A stretch of DNA of 64,000 bases from Myotis daubentonii (Eukaryota; Chordata; Mammalia; Chiroptera; Vespertilionidae): positions 90,284,641 to 90,348,640 of the forward strand of contig NC_081846.1 of the NCBI RefSeq assembly GCF_963259705.1. Direction: 5' to 3'. Under the pieces are notes generated by a model, which saw only the letters and a list, made by a program, of their open reading frames with translations, was not told the origin of the DNA and searched no databases. This document shows positions 48,560 through 60,698 of this stretch, one piece after another (position 1 is the first letter of the stretch; each line of letters opens with the position of its first letter). The position numbers were made by a program, and so were the translations under genes.

Positions 48560-49839
48560 CTAGGGGCCCGGTGCACGAAATTCGTGCACTGGGTGGGGGG
48601 GGGGTGTCCCTCAGCCCAGCCTGCCCCCTCTCACATACTGGGAGCCCTTAGGAGTTGACCCCCATCACCCTCCAATCGTAGGATCAGCCCCTTGCCCAGG
48701 CCTGACACCTCTGACAGAGACGTCAGGCCTGGGCAGGGGACCCTCATTTCCCCCCATCACTGGTTCTGCCCCCAGCCCAGGCCTGATGCCTCTGGCCCAG
48801 GCATCAGGCCTGGGCAGGGGACCCCCAGACCCTTCTGATTGCTGGCTCTGCCCCTTGCCCAGGCCTGATGCCTCAGCCAGAGGCGTAGACCCCCATCACC
48901 CTCCGATCGCCTGATCGGCCCCTTGCCCAGGCCTGACGCCTCCGCCAGAGGTGTCAGGCTTGGACAGGGGACCCCCATCTCCCCCCGATCACTGGCTCTG
49001 GCCCCCGCGTAGGCCTGAGGCCTCTGGCCCAGGAATCATGCCTGGGCAGGGGACCCCCATCTCCCTCTGATCGCTTGCTCCACCCCCCGCCCAAGCCTGA
49101 CGCCTCTGACCCAGGCTTCAGGCCTGGGCAAGGGGACCATCATATCCCCCCAATCCCCGGCTCCGCCCCCCTCCCAGGCCTGATGCCTCGGCCAGAGGAG
49201 TTGACCCTCATCACCCTCTGATCACCAATCACCGGATCGGCCCCTTGACCAGGCCTGAGGCTTCCGGCAGAGGTGTCAGGCCTGGGCAGGGGACCCCCAG
49301 CTCCCCGCGGTTGCAGGCTCTGCCCCTGCCCAGGCCTAACACCTCTGGCTGAGGCGTCCGGCTGGGGCAGTGGGGACCCACAGCTGCAGCGGCCCCATGA
49401 TCGTGGGCTCTGCTTTAGGCCCAGGCAAGGGACCCCTAGCTCCCAGGACTGCCAGCTTCGACCGTGCCCAGCTCCCATCGCTGGCTCCACCCCTACTTCC
49501 TGCTATCACTGGCCAGGGCGGAAAAGGCGCCTGCCCCCCAGCTCTTAGCTGCCCCCTGGGTTTCTGATCACTGTCAGTGGCAGGGGGCTTCTTCCTGCTT
49601 TCCCTTTCGCCTCCATGCATTGTGCCTACATATGCAAATTAACCGCCATCTTGTTGGCAGTTAACTGCCAATCTTAGTTGGCAGTTAACTGCCAATCATA
49701 GTTGGCAGTTAACTGCCAATCATAGTTGGCAGTTAACTGCCAATCATAGTTAGCAGTTAATTTGCATATTGCCCTGATTAGCCAATGAAAAGGGTATCGT
49801 CGTACGCCAATTACCATTTTTCTCTTTTATTAGTGTAGA
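48560..49839 (-). mobile_element. Large nonautonomous Helitron, 1280 bp
   Basis: The minus-strand 5' terminus TCTACACTAATAAAAGAG ends at 49839 and the 3' CTAG is at 48560, preceded by the perfect hairpin GTGCACGAATTTCGTGCAC. Host A (48559) and T (49840) flank it. The body consists of about seven GC-rich imperfect units of roughly 80-90 bp with AGGCCTGACGCCTC and GGGGACCCCCAT motifs. Near the 5' end sits a 24-bp palindrome array. No Rep or helicase coding is present. Confidence 0.96.
49654..49749. repeat. 24-bp tandem array of a perfect palindrome in a Helitron
   Basis: The 18-bp palindrome TTGGCAGTTAACTGCCAA starts at 49654, 49678, 49702 and 49726, an exact 24-bp period with spacers TCTTAG or TCATAG. 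A half copy (AGCAGTTAATTTGC) follows. The 61.0-kb relative has only one complete copy. Confidence 0.95.
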
Positions 49840-50214
49840 TTTGGTACAAAGGTGTGAAACAACCTCTAGTGATAAACTTAAACACATCATGTGACATACA
49901 TACGGATAAATCTGCATCCAAACTTTATAAGGAGTTCACAAGATATTTGAAACTTTGAGCATCCCAAACCATAAAGCATTTCTAAATTTTACTATGGGAC
50001 ATCCCATGCTTGTTTACACCTGTAAAACCTTCTATTAACATATTTGTGAACAGTCAATCAAATAAGATTTTAAGGAGAAACAAGTCAATCCCCCTGTTGA
50101 AGATAACAGTAACCTGCGAACAGTTCATCCTCATCCCCACTTAGTTTCACAGTTATTTTAACCAGCATGGCTTACACTGTTGACATCACATTTCCCAATA
50201 TTCTTCAAAGGTTG

Positions 50215-50400
50215 ACATCTAAGTACAAGCTGCAACAGAATGAAGCATAGTGTGTCTTTCAATTACTTAAATGGCAGATTTCAGGGCCCCACACCACACT
50301 GGCTGAGTCAGAATTTGGGGGACAGGACTAGAAATCAGCATTTTAGCTTGGTCTTCAGACGACTCTATGCATACCATGGTTTGGAAAATGCTGTGTCAAG
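50215..50400. mobile_element. MER5-like ancient hAT fragment
   Basis: GGCTGAGTCAGAATTTGGGG, GACTAGAAATCAGCATTTTA and GGTTTGGAAAATGCTGTG fit the MER5A/B right half. Diverged. Confidence 0.55.
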
Positions 50401-50564
50401 AAAATGTTTTATTTCACCATTGTCAATGACATAGACTCTATGTTATCATTGATTAAAATCAATAGCTATTGAGTGTCTCAAGTGCAACTATTCTACACAC
50501 TAGTGTGTAACATTCAAGACTACTACGTATCCCCTAAATGTTAAAATGATACAAAGTCCACAAT

Positions 50565-50648
50565 TCCTTCCTTCCTTCCTTCCTTCCTTCCTTCCTTCCT
50601 TCCTTCCTTCCTTCCTTCCTTCTTTCCTTCCTTCTTTCCTTTCTTTTT
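50565..50648. repeat. (TTCC)n microsatellite
   Basis: About 80 bp of TTCC units with TTTC interruptions, adjoining the tail of an antisense L1. Confidence 0.95.
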
Positions 50649-50649
50649 T

Positions 50650-51385
50650 AAGTAATTTACTGAGGTGGCATTGGTTAATAAAACTATATAGGTTTTAAGT
50701 AAATAATTATATTGCATTGTGTGCCCAACACCCAAAGTCAAATATCTGTCTCCATTTACCCCCCTTTACCCTTTTATTTTTTATTTTTAAATTTTGTTTT
50801 ATTGCTTAAAGTATTACAAAGAGTATTACATATGTCTCCTTTCCCCCCCCCTTGACCTTCCCCCGGCCTCCCCTACCCCCCAGGCAGAGAACATTTACAC
50901 TGGATACCATAGAAATTTTGCCAGCCCAGCCCTATTTTAGAGCAGGATAATTTCCCAAGAGATGAATATTTATCCACAGGTTGTTGGAAATTTCAAAGAG
51001 ATCAACAGTCTTGTGTCCATTGGTTATGCTTATATGCATGCATACAAGTCCTTCGGTTGATCTCTTATCCGCCCCTCCCCCCACAACCCTCCCCAACCTT
51101 CCCGCTGTAGTTTGACAGTCTGTTCAATGCTGCTCTGCCTTTGTATATATTTTTGTTCAGCAGTTTATAATGGTCTTTATTATCCATAAATGAGTGAGAT
51201 CATGTGGTATTTTTCTTTCATTTTCTACTTCACCCACTCCTTTTCCTCTGGTAACCACTATATTATTGTCTGTCTTTGAGTTTTTGTTTGTTTGTTTTTC
51301 GGTTGCTTATTTGTTGCTTTCAGCTTTATACTCCATATATGAATGAAATTATATAGTTCTGACATTTTCTGTCTGACGTGGTTCT
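50650..51385 (-). mobile_element. Nested antisense LINE-1 3' ends
   Basis: An older antisense L1 3' UTR (50650-50767: TGAGGTGGCATTGGTTAATA, ATATTGCATTGTGTGCCC) is broken by a younger bat L1 3' end (about 50768-51212: TTGTTTTATTGCTTAAAG, CCATTGGTTATGCTTATATG, GTTCAGCAGTTTATAATGG). It resumes with CTTTTCCTCTGGTAACCACT at about 51238. The younger element holds the 127-bp insert described at 50882. Confidence 0.82.
50882..51008 (+). repeat. 127-bp segment duplicated from 51789-51915, inserted in an L1
   Basis: AGGCAGAGAACATTTACACT to TTTCAAAGAGATCAACAG is 125/127 identical to 51789-51915, with substitutions only at AGAAATT/AGACATT and GAGATC/GAGACC. It interrupts the C-rich 3' region of the younger antisense L1, so it was added after that L1 inserted. 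Confidence 0.95.
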
Positions 51386-51788
51386 TGAGAATATCATGCT
51401 ATATCAACATTAGTCATACACAATTTCTTTCTAAAATCAAAACTTCATAGAAATGATACCAATCTAGCAGCATGCAGCCTTTGAGCTTCACTATGTCAGA
51501 ACAGAACACACCTTCTCTCTCCATCCTCTTTGAATCTCCATTTCACAGCAAATCAAATTGGAATCTAACCATTTTAATTTTCCTCCCTGCTCTGCAAATG
51601 GCACCGTTTGCTAGGGTGGTTATAGAAGATGGTGCTCCTGATTAAAATAATTATATAGCAGGAGCTTGGCCAAATGAAAATAAAGTGTGTGTGGGGGAGT
51701 GCTCATCTAGTGATTTAGAACCTTGTTGAAGAGGATAAGTACCCAGGATGTTCAGGCAGGGGGTGAATATGAGTAAAAGGAAGAAATT

Positions 51789-51915
51789 AGGCAGAGAACA
51801 TTTACACTGGATACCATAGACATTTTGCCAGCCCAGCCCTATTTTAGAGCAGGATAATTTCCCAAGAGATGAATATTTATCCACAGGTTGTTGGAAATTT
51901 CAAAGAGACCAACAG
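51789..51915 (+). repeat. Probable source copy of the 127-bp duplicated segment
   Basis: The same 127 bp lies here in sequence with no recognisable repeat on either side, same orientation, 907 bp to the right of the copy in the L1. That makes it the likelier original. Confidence 0.93.
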
Positions 51916-52212
51916 CCTAATTTTATTTCATTTCATTCTAACTAGGTACCATGCCAGAAAAATCTATCAGGTAATCAATACCTATTTACTCTTTGTCTCA
52001 TAATTGCCCATTTAAAAAAGTGATTTTTTTTTCCTATTTGCTAGCCATCCCCATATCTAGCATGGGTCCTTACACATAGATGTTCTATTGCTATTGAAGT
52101 ATGGAAGCAGTAAGGAGAAATAGAAGAGTTTTCACTTTTTAAAATCAATTTCCTTTTGGTGGCAGTCATGTAGGGGACTTGGCAGGAATATGAGGAGAAT
52201 TTAAGTATAAAG

Positions 52213-53557
52213 AATTGTCAATAAGCAAAGGAGGCAAGAGCATAGAATGGAGTCAAGACAGTCTCTGCAATAAATGGTGTTGGGAAAATTGGACAGATAC
52301 ATGCAAAAAAAATGAAACTAGACCACCAACTTACACCATACACAAAAATAAATTCAAAATGGATAAAGAACTTAAACATAAGATGGGAAATCATAAAATC
52401 TTAGAGGAATCTACAGGCAGCAAAATCTCAGACATATGCCTAAGTAATATCTTCACTGATTCAGCTCCTAGGGAAAGAGAAACTAAAGAAAAATAAACAA
52501 ATGGGACTACATCAAAATAAAAACCTTCTGCACAGCAAAACAAACCATCAACAAAACAGCAAGAAAGCCCACTGCATGGGAGGACATATTTGCCAATATT
52601 ATCTCTGATAAGGTTTTAATCTCCAACATTTACAGGGAACATATACAACTTAACAAAAGGAAGATAAACAATCCAATCAAAAAATAGGCAAAGGACCTAA
52701 ATAGACACTTTTCAAAAGAGGACACAAGGAAGGCTAAGAGGCATATGAAAACATGCTCAAAGTCACTAATCATCTGAAAGATGCAAATCAAAATGACAAT
52801 GAGGCACCATCTCACACCTGTCAGAATGGCTATCATCAACAAATCAACAAAGGACAAGTGCTGGTAAGGATTCGGAGAAAAAGGAACCGTTGTGCACTGC
52901 TGGTGGGAATGAAGACTGGTGCAGCCACTGTGGAGAACAGTGTGGAGTTTCCTCAAAAAACTAAAAATGGAACTGCCATTTGACCCAGTGATCCCACTTC
53001 TAGGAATATATCCCAAGAAACCAGAAGCAACAATCAGAAAAGACATATGCATCCCTATGTTCACAGCAGCACAATTCACCATAGCTAAGATTTGGAAACA
53101 GCCTAAGTGCCCATCAGCAGATGAGTGGATTAAAAAAATGTGGTACATCTACACAATATTACGCTGCTATAAAAAGGAAGGGACTCCTAACATTTGCAAC
53201 AGCATGGATGGACCTGGAGAGCATTCTTCTAAATGAAATATGCCAGTCAGAGAGAGATAAATATCACATTATCTCACTCATTTGTAGAATATCATGAACA
53301 ACATAAACCGATGAACAAAAATAGATCCAGACACAGAGAAGCATCGGTCAGACAGTCAAACCTAAGAGGGAAGGCGGGGGCGTGGGGGGAGGGTAAGGAA
53401 GTGAGATCAACCAAAGGACTTGTATGTGTATATATAAACATAACCAATGGACACAGACACCAGGGGTGTGAGGGCATGAGTGAGGGAGTGGGTAGCAATG
53501 GGGCGATAAGGACACATATGTAATACCTTAATCAATAAAGAAACAACAACAACAAAT
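52213..53557 (+). mobile_element. LINE-1 3' end, 5' truncated, sense
   Basis: The ORF2 C-terminal region runs from about 52213 (TGTTGGGAAAATTGGACAGA at 52278) through GGTGGGAATGAAGACTGGTG to TTGTAGAATATCATGAACAA. The 3' UTR follows with the G-rich tract and ATACCTTAATCAATAAAG. Frames carry stops and shifts, and the GGAATACTATGCAGC motif is shortened near 53155, so it is inactive. It is more complete in mid-ORF2 than the 20-kb copy. Confidence 0.9.
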
Positions 53558-53786
53558 TTTCAGTAGGGGTGGGAGGAAAAATGTAAGAGTGAAGATGATT
53601 TTATTTTTCAGAACAAACTTAAAAAGTTATGAAATAAAAGAGGAACAAAATCAAAAGTACACCTGAGCTTAAAACTAATTTCTTACAAGATTTAGAAGAA
53701 TTGGTTTTAGATTAGATATAAACTTGCATTTTTAATAGATTCTCATATGTTTCAATGGGGATTACCTGGGTTACACTTAAGGTTTT

Positions 53787-54009
53787 GTGTGTTTTTTTAA
53801 TATATTTTATTGATTTTTTACAGAGAGGAAGGGAGAGAGATAGAGAGTTAGAAACATCGATGAGAGAGAAACATCGATCAGCTGCCTCCTGCACATCTCC
53901 TACTGGGGATATGCCCACAACCCAGATACATGCCCTTGACTGGAATCGAACCTGGGACCTTTCAGTCCGCAGGCCGACGCTCTATCCACTGAGCCAAACC
54001 GGCTTTGGC
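53787..54009 (-). mobile_element. Young VES SINE, antisense, with 15-bp target duplication
   Basis: A full-length copy with GACTGGAATCGAACCTGGGA (box B side) and GAGCCAAACCGGCTTTGGC (head). The perfect duplication TACACTTAAGGTTTT lies at 53772-53786 and 54010-54024. Confidence 0.97.
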
Positions 54010-54051
54010 TACACTTAAGGTTTTAAATCACTAGATGAGCATCCCCACATT

Positions 54052-54270
54052 TTATTTTATTTTTAACATATTTTTATTGATTTCAGAGAGGAAGGGAGAG
54101 GGAGAGATAGAAATAACGATGATGAGAGAATCATTGGTCAGCTGCCTCCTGCATGCCCCCTTCTGGGGATCAAGCCCTCAACCTGGGCATGTGCCCTTGA
54201 CCAGAATCAAACCCAGGACCCTTCAGTCCGCAGGCCAATGCTCTATCCATTGAGCCAAACCAGTTAGGAC
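54052..54270 (-). mobile_element. VES SINE, antisense, second of a close pair
   Basis: GACCAGAATCAAACCCAGGA and GAGCCAAACCAGTTAGGAC mark an antisense VES. AGCATCCCCACATTTTA before it (54038) and AGCATCTCCCACATTTTA after it (54272) form a near-perfect target duplication. It lies about 30 bp from the previous VES in the same orientation, but separate target duplications show independent insertions. Confidence 0.94.
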
Positions 54271-54299
54271 AAGCATCTCCCACATTTTATTTTTATTTG

Positions 54300-54890
54300 G
54301 CCAAGCGCCCACTCTATAATTATTTTCTATTGTCAGGAGACTTAGAAGTCGTTTTGTGTATCTGCTTATTCATGCACATGCCCATCTTTCTCTATTAGAT
54401 GAGGGACCATAGATGGGCAGTTGTTCCCTTGTACACATTCTTCCTCTCTCTGTAGCAATGGCATTTTTAGGGGAGTAGAGTTATCCAGATAAAGATTGCA
54501 TTTTCAATGCTCCTTTGCAGAAAGGTAAAGCCATGCGACTAAGTTTTGATCAGTGGGATATAAGCACAAATAATGTGCGTCTTTCAAAGGCAGGACCACC
54601 CTTGCTCCCTCTGTGCTTCAGTATCTATGGGAGGTGCCCAGGATCATGCAGAGAAATCCGGTTTCTTGGGGATGGCAGAGCAACGAGAACAAAGGGTCAT
54701 TCTGTGAGAGACATAAATGTATCTCGTGCTCAAGACATTGCTATATTTACTCTTTATTTCAGCAGTCCGATGTGTTCCCTATGTGGCAGGACCCAGATGT
54801 CCTGAGCCACGTGTCTGACATCACTCGTTTTGGATCCTGCATAGGTGCTGGCCCAGTGCCTGACACACAGTGAGTGATTAAACGGTGGAG
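54300..54890. repeat. Probable ancient interspersed repeat, unclassified
   Basis: GTAAAGCCATGCGACTAAGT, GATCAGTGGGATATAAGC, GGATGGCAGAGCAACGAGAA and TTTATTTCAGCAGT appear in an order I associate with an old mammalian LTR-like repeat, followed by an L2-like tail (GGCCCAGTGCCTGACACACA). I cannot name the family with certainty. Confidence 0.4.
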
Positions 54891-57099
54891 GCAGAGCGCT
54901 CAGGGCTCCGCTGGCATCCTCCCCAGTAAGGTGCCCACTGAGCTCAGCTGCCATGTGTATTTGACCAAGCATCAAACGTGCTCTGCATTCCTGGGGACAG
55001 TCGTAAGAATGCTTCTGCCCGTGACTACAATGTCCTACCGTCTTTCATCTTATTTCTAGTACACTTGTCTTTCTTTGGAAAATCATATGTTTAACTTTCC
55101 TTAAAAGTTAATAAACCATTTGTGCTGGAGTTATACCTCAAAGGTCAATGGGAATTTTCTACAAGTAAAAAACATGCCTTTATGAATCTTCATAGATCAG
55201 AGGTTTTACCTAATTGTCTCTGGATTCTTGGATATATTTAGAGAATTAAAATTGTATGTACATATAGTTCTAGTAAGATATAATGCACATATTACATATT
55301 CTATAATTAAACTCATAAGCAACATTACATTCAAAATTTCCTACTACTCTCCAGTGCACAGGACAGACACTTACAGTTGCCCTTGAGGGTGAAGTATGCA
55401 GCAAGGGGGTAAGACCACCAGGCTCTTCATATGTGACACCCCTTCCTCCATATCATTTGAGAGCCTGAAGTCAGGCTGAGAAAATGTGCCGATTACCAGG
55501 GTTTTCTATTAAAATTTGTGTTCCCAGGTTTTACTCTACTTAAGAAGAAACTGGATCAATTAGCTACATAATAAATATGGAAACATTTAAGGTGCTTTAA
55601 TGAAGGTTGCAAGTAAATCTAAGTTTTATTCAAAGAGTGACTTTATTCAAAGTGTGATTGTTAAAATATTTTAGTCTTACCAAAGGAACGAGTCTAACAT
55701 AAACTTATAAGCATAAAACACTGTTTTTAAAGTCTATTTAACAGCAATATACTGAACATCAATTGTTCAAACCAAAAATAAATTTGAATAGTTACTACTA
55801 GGTATAAAATAATCTTCTAAAGTATCAAAAAAGTACATCATAATTGTCATTCTTATCTCAAAATTTCAGGTAATGGAGAGAAAATGAAATATAGACACCT
55901 GGCTCTACACGCCCCCATGGGAAGTAACTCTAAAAAACCAATAAGGACCCATCTCAGGCACTAAAAGGGGCAGGTGAATGCACAGAGCTACTAATTTTGA
56001 CCCAAGAATTTCCTACCCACCAGTAATGGCCACACTCACATAATTGGAGGAACCCATATCTGCTCAGTTTATAAATTCTATGTTGTCAGTGATTAGCATG
56101 TATTTGTCATGGCTTGGATCCAAATTATCATGAAATTGGTATGCACTCCTTGAAAGAATAAAAGTTCAAGTATTTCAAAACACTTTCTGACATATCCTCA
56201 GATAATGAAACCCTAAAGCCATACTCGGAAGACCACTCAGTATAAAATCTCTGTGGAATGTTTATTCAATGAGGCTGCAGAAGCTGATAGTATCCAAAGG
56301 ACACATGGATCTCTCAGAGTGACAACAGTTAAACAACTAGAGATGAGAGTTTATAAGCAGAGGGCTAAGATCATCCCTGAGGACACAGGAGATGAAAGCG
56401 ATCATGTAAAGGGAGGCACATGCACACACCCCAACCCTCCATCTAGAATGCCCTTCTTGACAGCTAACTCATAGACACACTGCGCTATTAAGCTTGACTT
56501 TCCCAACACTCACAGGCCTTTCTTCCTTCCCCAGTTGCTTAGAGATGCTTCCTCTGGCTCCTGAACCCCCTGTATTCATATTGCTGACAGAATGGATCTC
56601 ACCTTTTACTACCTAGTTGTTTATTTATCTGCACCTGGACAGAGTAAACCACAAGAGTAATCACTGCCCCCTTGCATTTTCATTTTGTTCTGCTTTTTAA
56701 TTTCCATGCCTCAAGTGCCTTGCCCATGATGTATGGTCAGTGTGAATCATACAATAAAAGGGGGAATAAGTCTATATATACCTTCTCCCATTCTATGAGG
56801 AGCCCTTACATTTCACCAACTGCGTGCAAAAACTCACCAAGGGGTACACATGGATTATTAGAGGTGAGTGGAATTAAATGATTGTATTCAAATCAATGGG
56901 GTTCTTTGTTTGAGCAAGTGGACTATTATAGCATTTTCCCTACCACATAAATAACTGGACATAAAAATAAATTGAAATACCTACCTTATCTCACAAATGT
57001 GAGAAAATATGTTGTGATCTTGAAACTGTAATTGATTAGTCAATGTTAAAGCACAGAGTACAAGGGGAGTTTTTATGAACTAAGGTGCAGACAGAGAGA
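54891..57099. other. Intronic DNA, nothing recognised
   Basis: About 2.2 kb of mostly AT-rich sequence. Short frames such as 56253-56474 have no family resemblance or splice context. Confidence 0.4.
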
Positions 57100-57240
57100 A
57101 AACTGTTAGTTTTCTCTTCTGTAAAATGGAGATAATACTATCAAGTATGGTTGTTGTGAGGATTGAATGAGGTAATCTAGCCAATGCTTAGAAGAGCATC
57201 TGGCATGCTCAAGTTTAACTATTATTGTCATTGTTGTTGT
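57100..57240 (+). repeat. MIR SINE 3' part, sense
   Basis: TTTTCTCTTCTGTAAAATGG, TTGTGAGGATTGAATGAGGT and AGAAGAGCATCTGGCATG are the sense MIR tail. Confidence 0.8.
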
Positions 57241-58139
57241 CATTTGGTTCATGTGCCAACTTTACATGAGCTTAAAAGAGGTGTGTCCCAAAAGAAATAA
57301 ATTCTAACTGGTCTAAGTTGATCAAAATAATTCTTTTTCAGTAATTGTTTTATATTTAGACACATTATACAACTCTGGCCAATAAGATGTAAAAAGATAT
57401 CAGGACAGGAGCTTAAACTAAGTCATAAGGAAGGCTTTCTTCTGCTAATAGGTGTCAATTTTTTTTATATTGAGATACTGGAACTTCTACATGTGTATCA
57501 TGAGGGTGAGGTTGAATTAAACAATCCTAGAAACTGTTCAAATTTAAAACATTGCAAACAAGATAGCAAGTCCCTTTATTATACAACCCATTTTGCACTT
57601 GTGGGCACAAGCATCTCAACTGTTGCAATTCATTCAAAATAACAGCCTGAACTAAAGCAGATAGAGACTGAAGAAAGAAGTCAGTTTTGAGAATATTAAG
57701 AATATAGAATATATAAGGCAGAGTACCCATTTGGATGTTTTGGACAAGGAGAGAGGGAGCAGTGTCAATTGGTACCGCTCTGCTGAGACTTTTCAGAGAA
57801 AGAGAAATTGCAATGTGAGGAATGACAAGCTCAAAGAATTTGGATAGGGAAGCAAAAGGAATCCTCTAGCAGACACATGTGCAGGACAAAGAAAAGCAAT
57901 GGAGAAGAAAGGCAGTAGACAAAGCTTTCTTGGATTCCAAAAGATGGATTTTAAAAGAAATTGGAACAGTCTCAGATAACACAGAAAACTCAGGTTGAAT
58001 AATAACAAAAAAAATGTTTGCTCTATTTAACAATGATTTGGTCCCAAATACTCTGAAAAGAATAGGTTCAGAAACAAGCTAAAAGGAGGAGTCATTCTGC
58101 CATGGATTAAGGAGGCAGCTGGGGTCAAAAGTTTGAGGC

Positions 58140-58270
58140 TGGGAAATCTGGCTGCCAGGATTCAAGAAAGATGGTGTCATATTCGTCTTCATTCATATGT
58201 TCAGCATAGTACTTGACACACCATCTATACACAACAGACATTTGCTGAATGGATAAAGACAGATGGACAG
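58140..58270 (+). repeat. Possible L2 or MIR tail fragment
   Basis: CAGCATAGTACTTGACACAC and AGACATTTGCTGAATGG resemble the sense L2 tail. Short and diverged. Confidence 0.45.
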
Positions 58271-60487
58271 ATGATGGATAGTGAATCCTTTTGTTGAACT
58301 TAGAATACTTAAGCATTCTAGGCTGACAACCTAAATTTACATAGGGCAAATTCACTGGTTTTCTAGCACAGCTCATCTACAAATGTATCTAATAAACTAA
58401 AATTTCCTTACCATTGGTTGTTTTATTTAACTTAAGAAAAATTTGCGCAATAGAAGCTCCCGGAGCAAAGACAGCCTATAACTGTTGACCCATAAGGCGA
58501 GTCTAACTTTTTAAATTAATTTGCCAACATTTAAAAAATCAAGAGATTTAATATAAAAAGTCTGGATTTCTGGATCCACTTGGAAAATCAGAGGATCTGG
58601 TAGTACTGAGGCCACATTCCTACAAACCAGTTCCTTCATTAAGGATATAGCTGGACTTCTCATTCCTGTCCCCATCATCTCCAGCATCATCTTTAGGCAC
58701 CAAGGTCAAGCATCAGCTGCCATCTATTCATTCACCATGGATGGAAAAAGTGTACCTAGATCCACTTTTTTTTTGGGGGGGGAGGGGGTACTTATAGAAG
58801 AATTAAAAGGGCAGTAACTATTTCTTTTACATCTATTATAATTGGGAAGACAAAGAAAACCAGGGTAGTTGTGTGGTTTAAGAAAAATAGAAGGCAAGCA
58901 TAGTCCTTTGTTAAGGAAAGGTTTTTTTGCAAGTTGGAAATAAGACAAAGTATGACTGGTACCCTCTCAAGGCCACATTCAAGCATGTTTAATAGGCACA
59001 TCCAATAATTAATGTAATGCTTTAAAAGATTACTTAATTGCCTATGGGATTAATTATTTCTTTAAGGGATTTATCTTTGTTTGACTTGCTCTTTACTATT
59101 GATTAGAGCCACAAAACATGGTAACTTGTAGAGTTTCATCCAGTAGAAATAAAAAACAACAACAACATCTAACTCCAAAAATAATGGTTTTATTGCTCTA
59201 TAAACATTAACCAGTTTTGACACTAACAAAGCAAACTTATTTTATGTTTTCCTGAATAACTATGTGTACCTCAAGTGCTCTTTGACCTGACTTTGTCTCA
59301 TTAATGACTCATGTGCATCTTCAATGTGCTCCTTTTTATATTGTATGAAACTGCAATTTAACAGAACTTTTCCCAAATGTTTATTACTTGCACAAAGTAG
59401 GTCCAGAAGTAATGTTTTTACTTATGTCAGCTGGTGAGCCTTTATAGGCATTGTCATTTGTCTTCTCTATTAAATGAGCATGCACACAAAGTTGACAGTG
59501 CTCTTTAAGCCACCATCTCTACCTACATCTCAGTGTGGGTGATTGCAACAGGGATTTCCAAGGTAACTTGCTTCTGCTTTTGCAAAGGCCTGAGGCAGGA
59601 GAAATATCAAATAAAAGTGTTGTTAGATATCGTCACTTCACAGCTGTGCCGGGAGAGACTGCTCTACACACTGTCGAACTGAACACAATTCACAGTGAGC
59701 GAGTCGTCATTATAATATAGTGTTCAGAGAAGGGTACCATAAGCTGAGGTCCACCCAGGGTGCAGAGCAGAAATAACCCATTTCTGAAGCATCTATGTAG
59801 TCACGTTAGAAAATTAAAGAGTATCTGTCTGTAAATAATCACTGATTCACCACAGTTGCCAAATGTTGCATGATTTTCACTTAGAGAACTGAACAAACAC
59901 CAGGGGTTGATGATCACTGAGAAATGGTGTGGGAACCCACTGCCTCCAAAAACAGAGTCACACTCTTTCTTAAGAATGAGGTGGTAGCAGGTGAAGGGAA
60001 CCAACATTTTGACACCATAAAGCTGACTTTTTGGAATATTGATTTTAAGTTGTTTATTAGGAAACAAAATTAAGAAAGAACCTTTGACCTTGACCCCTTT
60101 CCTGCCCAATGATTCAGACAGAGAAACCTGCTTTAGGAAGGGAGACTTTTTAATCACCTAAGACTCCAGGACTGTTTGCTAAATGTCCCATTGTTTCTGA
60201 GTTGTCTACCAAGAATGTATGCCATGTATGTTTCTATCTTCCTCAACTACCTGTGCATTGCCCATTCTCACTTCTGAAACCTAACACCAAATCTTCCCTT
60301 TCTCCTTTGTCCAAAAATGACACATGTGCCCAATGTTGCCTCATTGTCTTTGACATTGTCATGTTTATGTAAATTCTCTATGCACACATTTTAAAAACTT
60401 GATTTTCTCCTGTTAATCTGTTTCTTGTGCCTCTAGTCCCCAGGATGCAGTCTCTGCCTCTGCTTACCCTTCTGTGTTCCCTTAGAG
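58271..60487. other. Intronic DNA, nothing recognised
   Basis: About 2.2 kb without a recognisable repeat or exon. A short T/G homopolymer run occurs near 58766-58787. Confidence 0.4.
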
Positions 60488-60698
60488 CAGTGGTTCTCAA
60501 CCTTCTGGCCCTTAAATACAGTTCCTCATGTTGTGACCCAACCATAACATTATTTTCATTGCTAATTCATAACTGTAATGTTGCTACTGTTTTGAATCAT
60601 AATGTAAATATCTGATATGCAGGATGTTCTTAGGTAACCCCTCTGAAAGGGTTGTTCAACTGCCAAAGGGGTCGCGGCCCACAGGTTGAGAAATGCTG
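60488..60698. mobile_element. Second SPIN-type nonautonomous hAT element
   Basis: CAGTGGTTCTCAACCTTCTG at the left and the GGTTGAGAAATGCTG end at the right, with the same internal modules as the copy at 12.3 kb in the same orientation. Flanking octamers CCTTAGAG (60480-60487) and CCTTAGAA (60699-60706) match at 7 of 8. Confidence 0.95.

Noticed and set aside
48757..49620. Several Pro/Gly-rich open frames on both strands
   Set aside because: They come from GC-rich tandem units of a noncoding Helitron. The relative at 61.0 kb has the same kind of frames without conserved protein sequence.
49654..49749. CRISPR-like array of regularly spaced palindromes
   Set aside because: Spacers are 6 bp and nearly identical, the array lies inside a Helitron, and the host is a mammal. 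It is a tandem repeat.
52213..53250. Reverse-transcriptase coding gene
   Set aside because: The frames are pieces of L1 ORF2 with stops and frame changes, and the 5' part of the element is missing.
53787..54270. Tandem duplication producing two adjacent VES copies
   Set aside because: Each copy has its own distinct target-site duplication and the sequences differ by many bases, so they are separate insertions.
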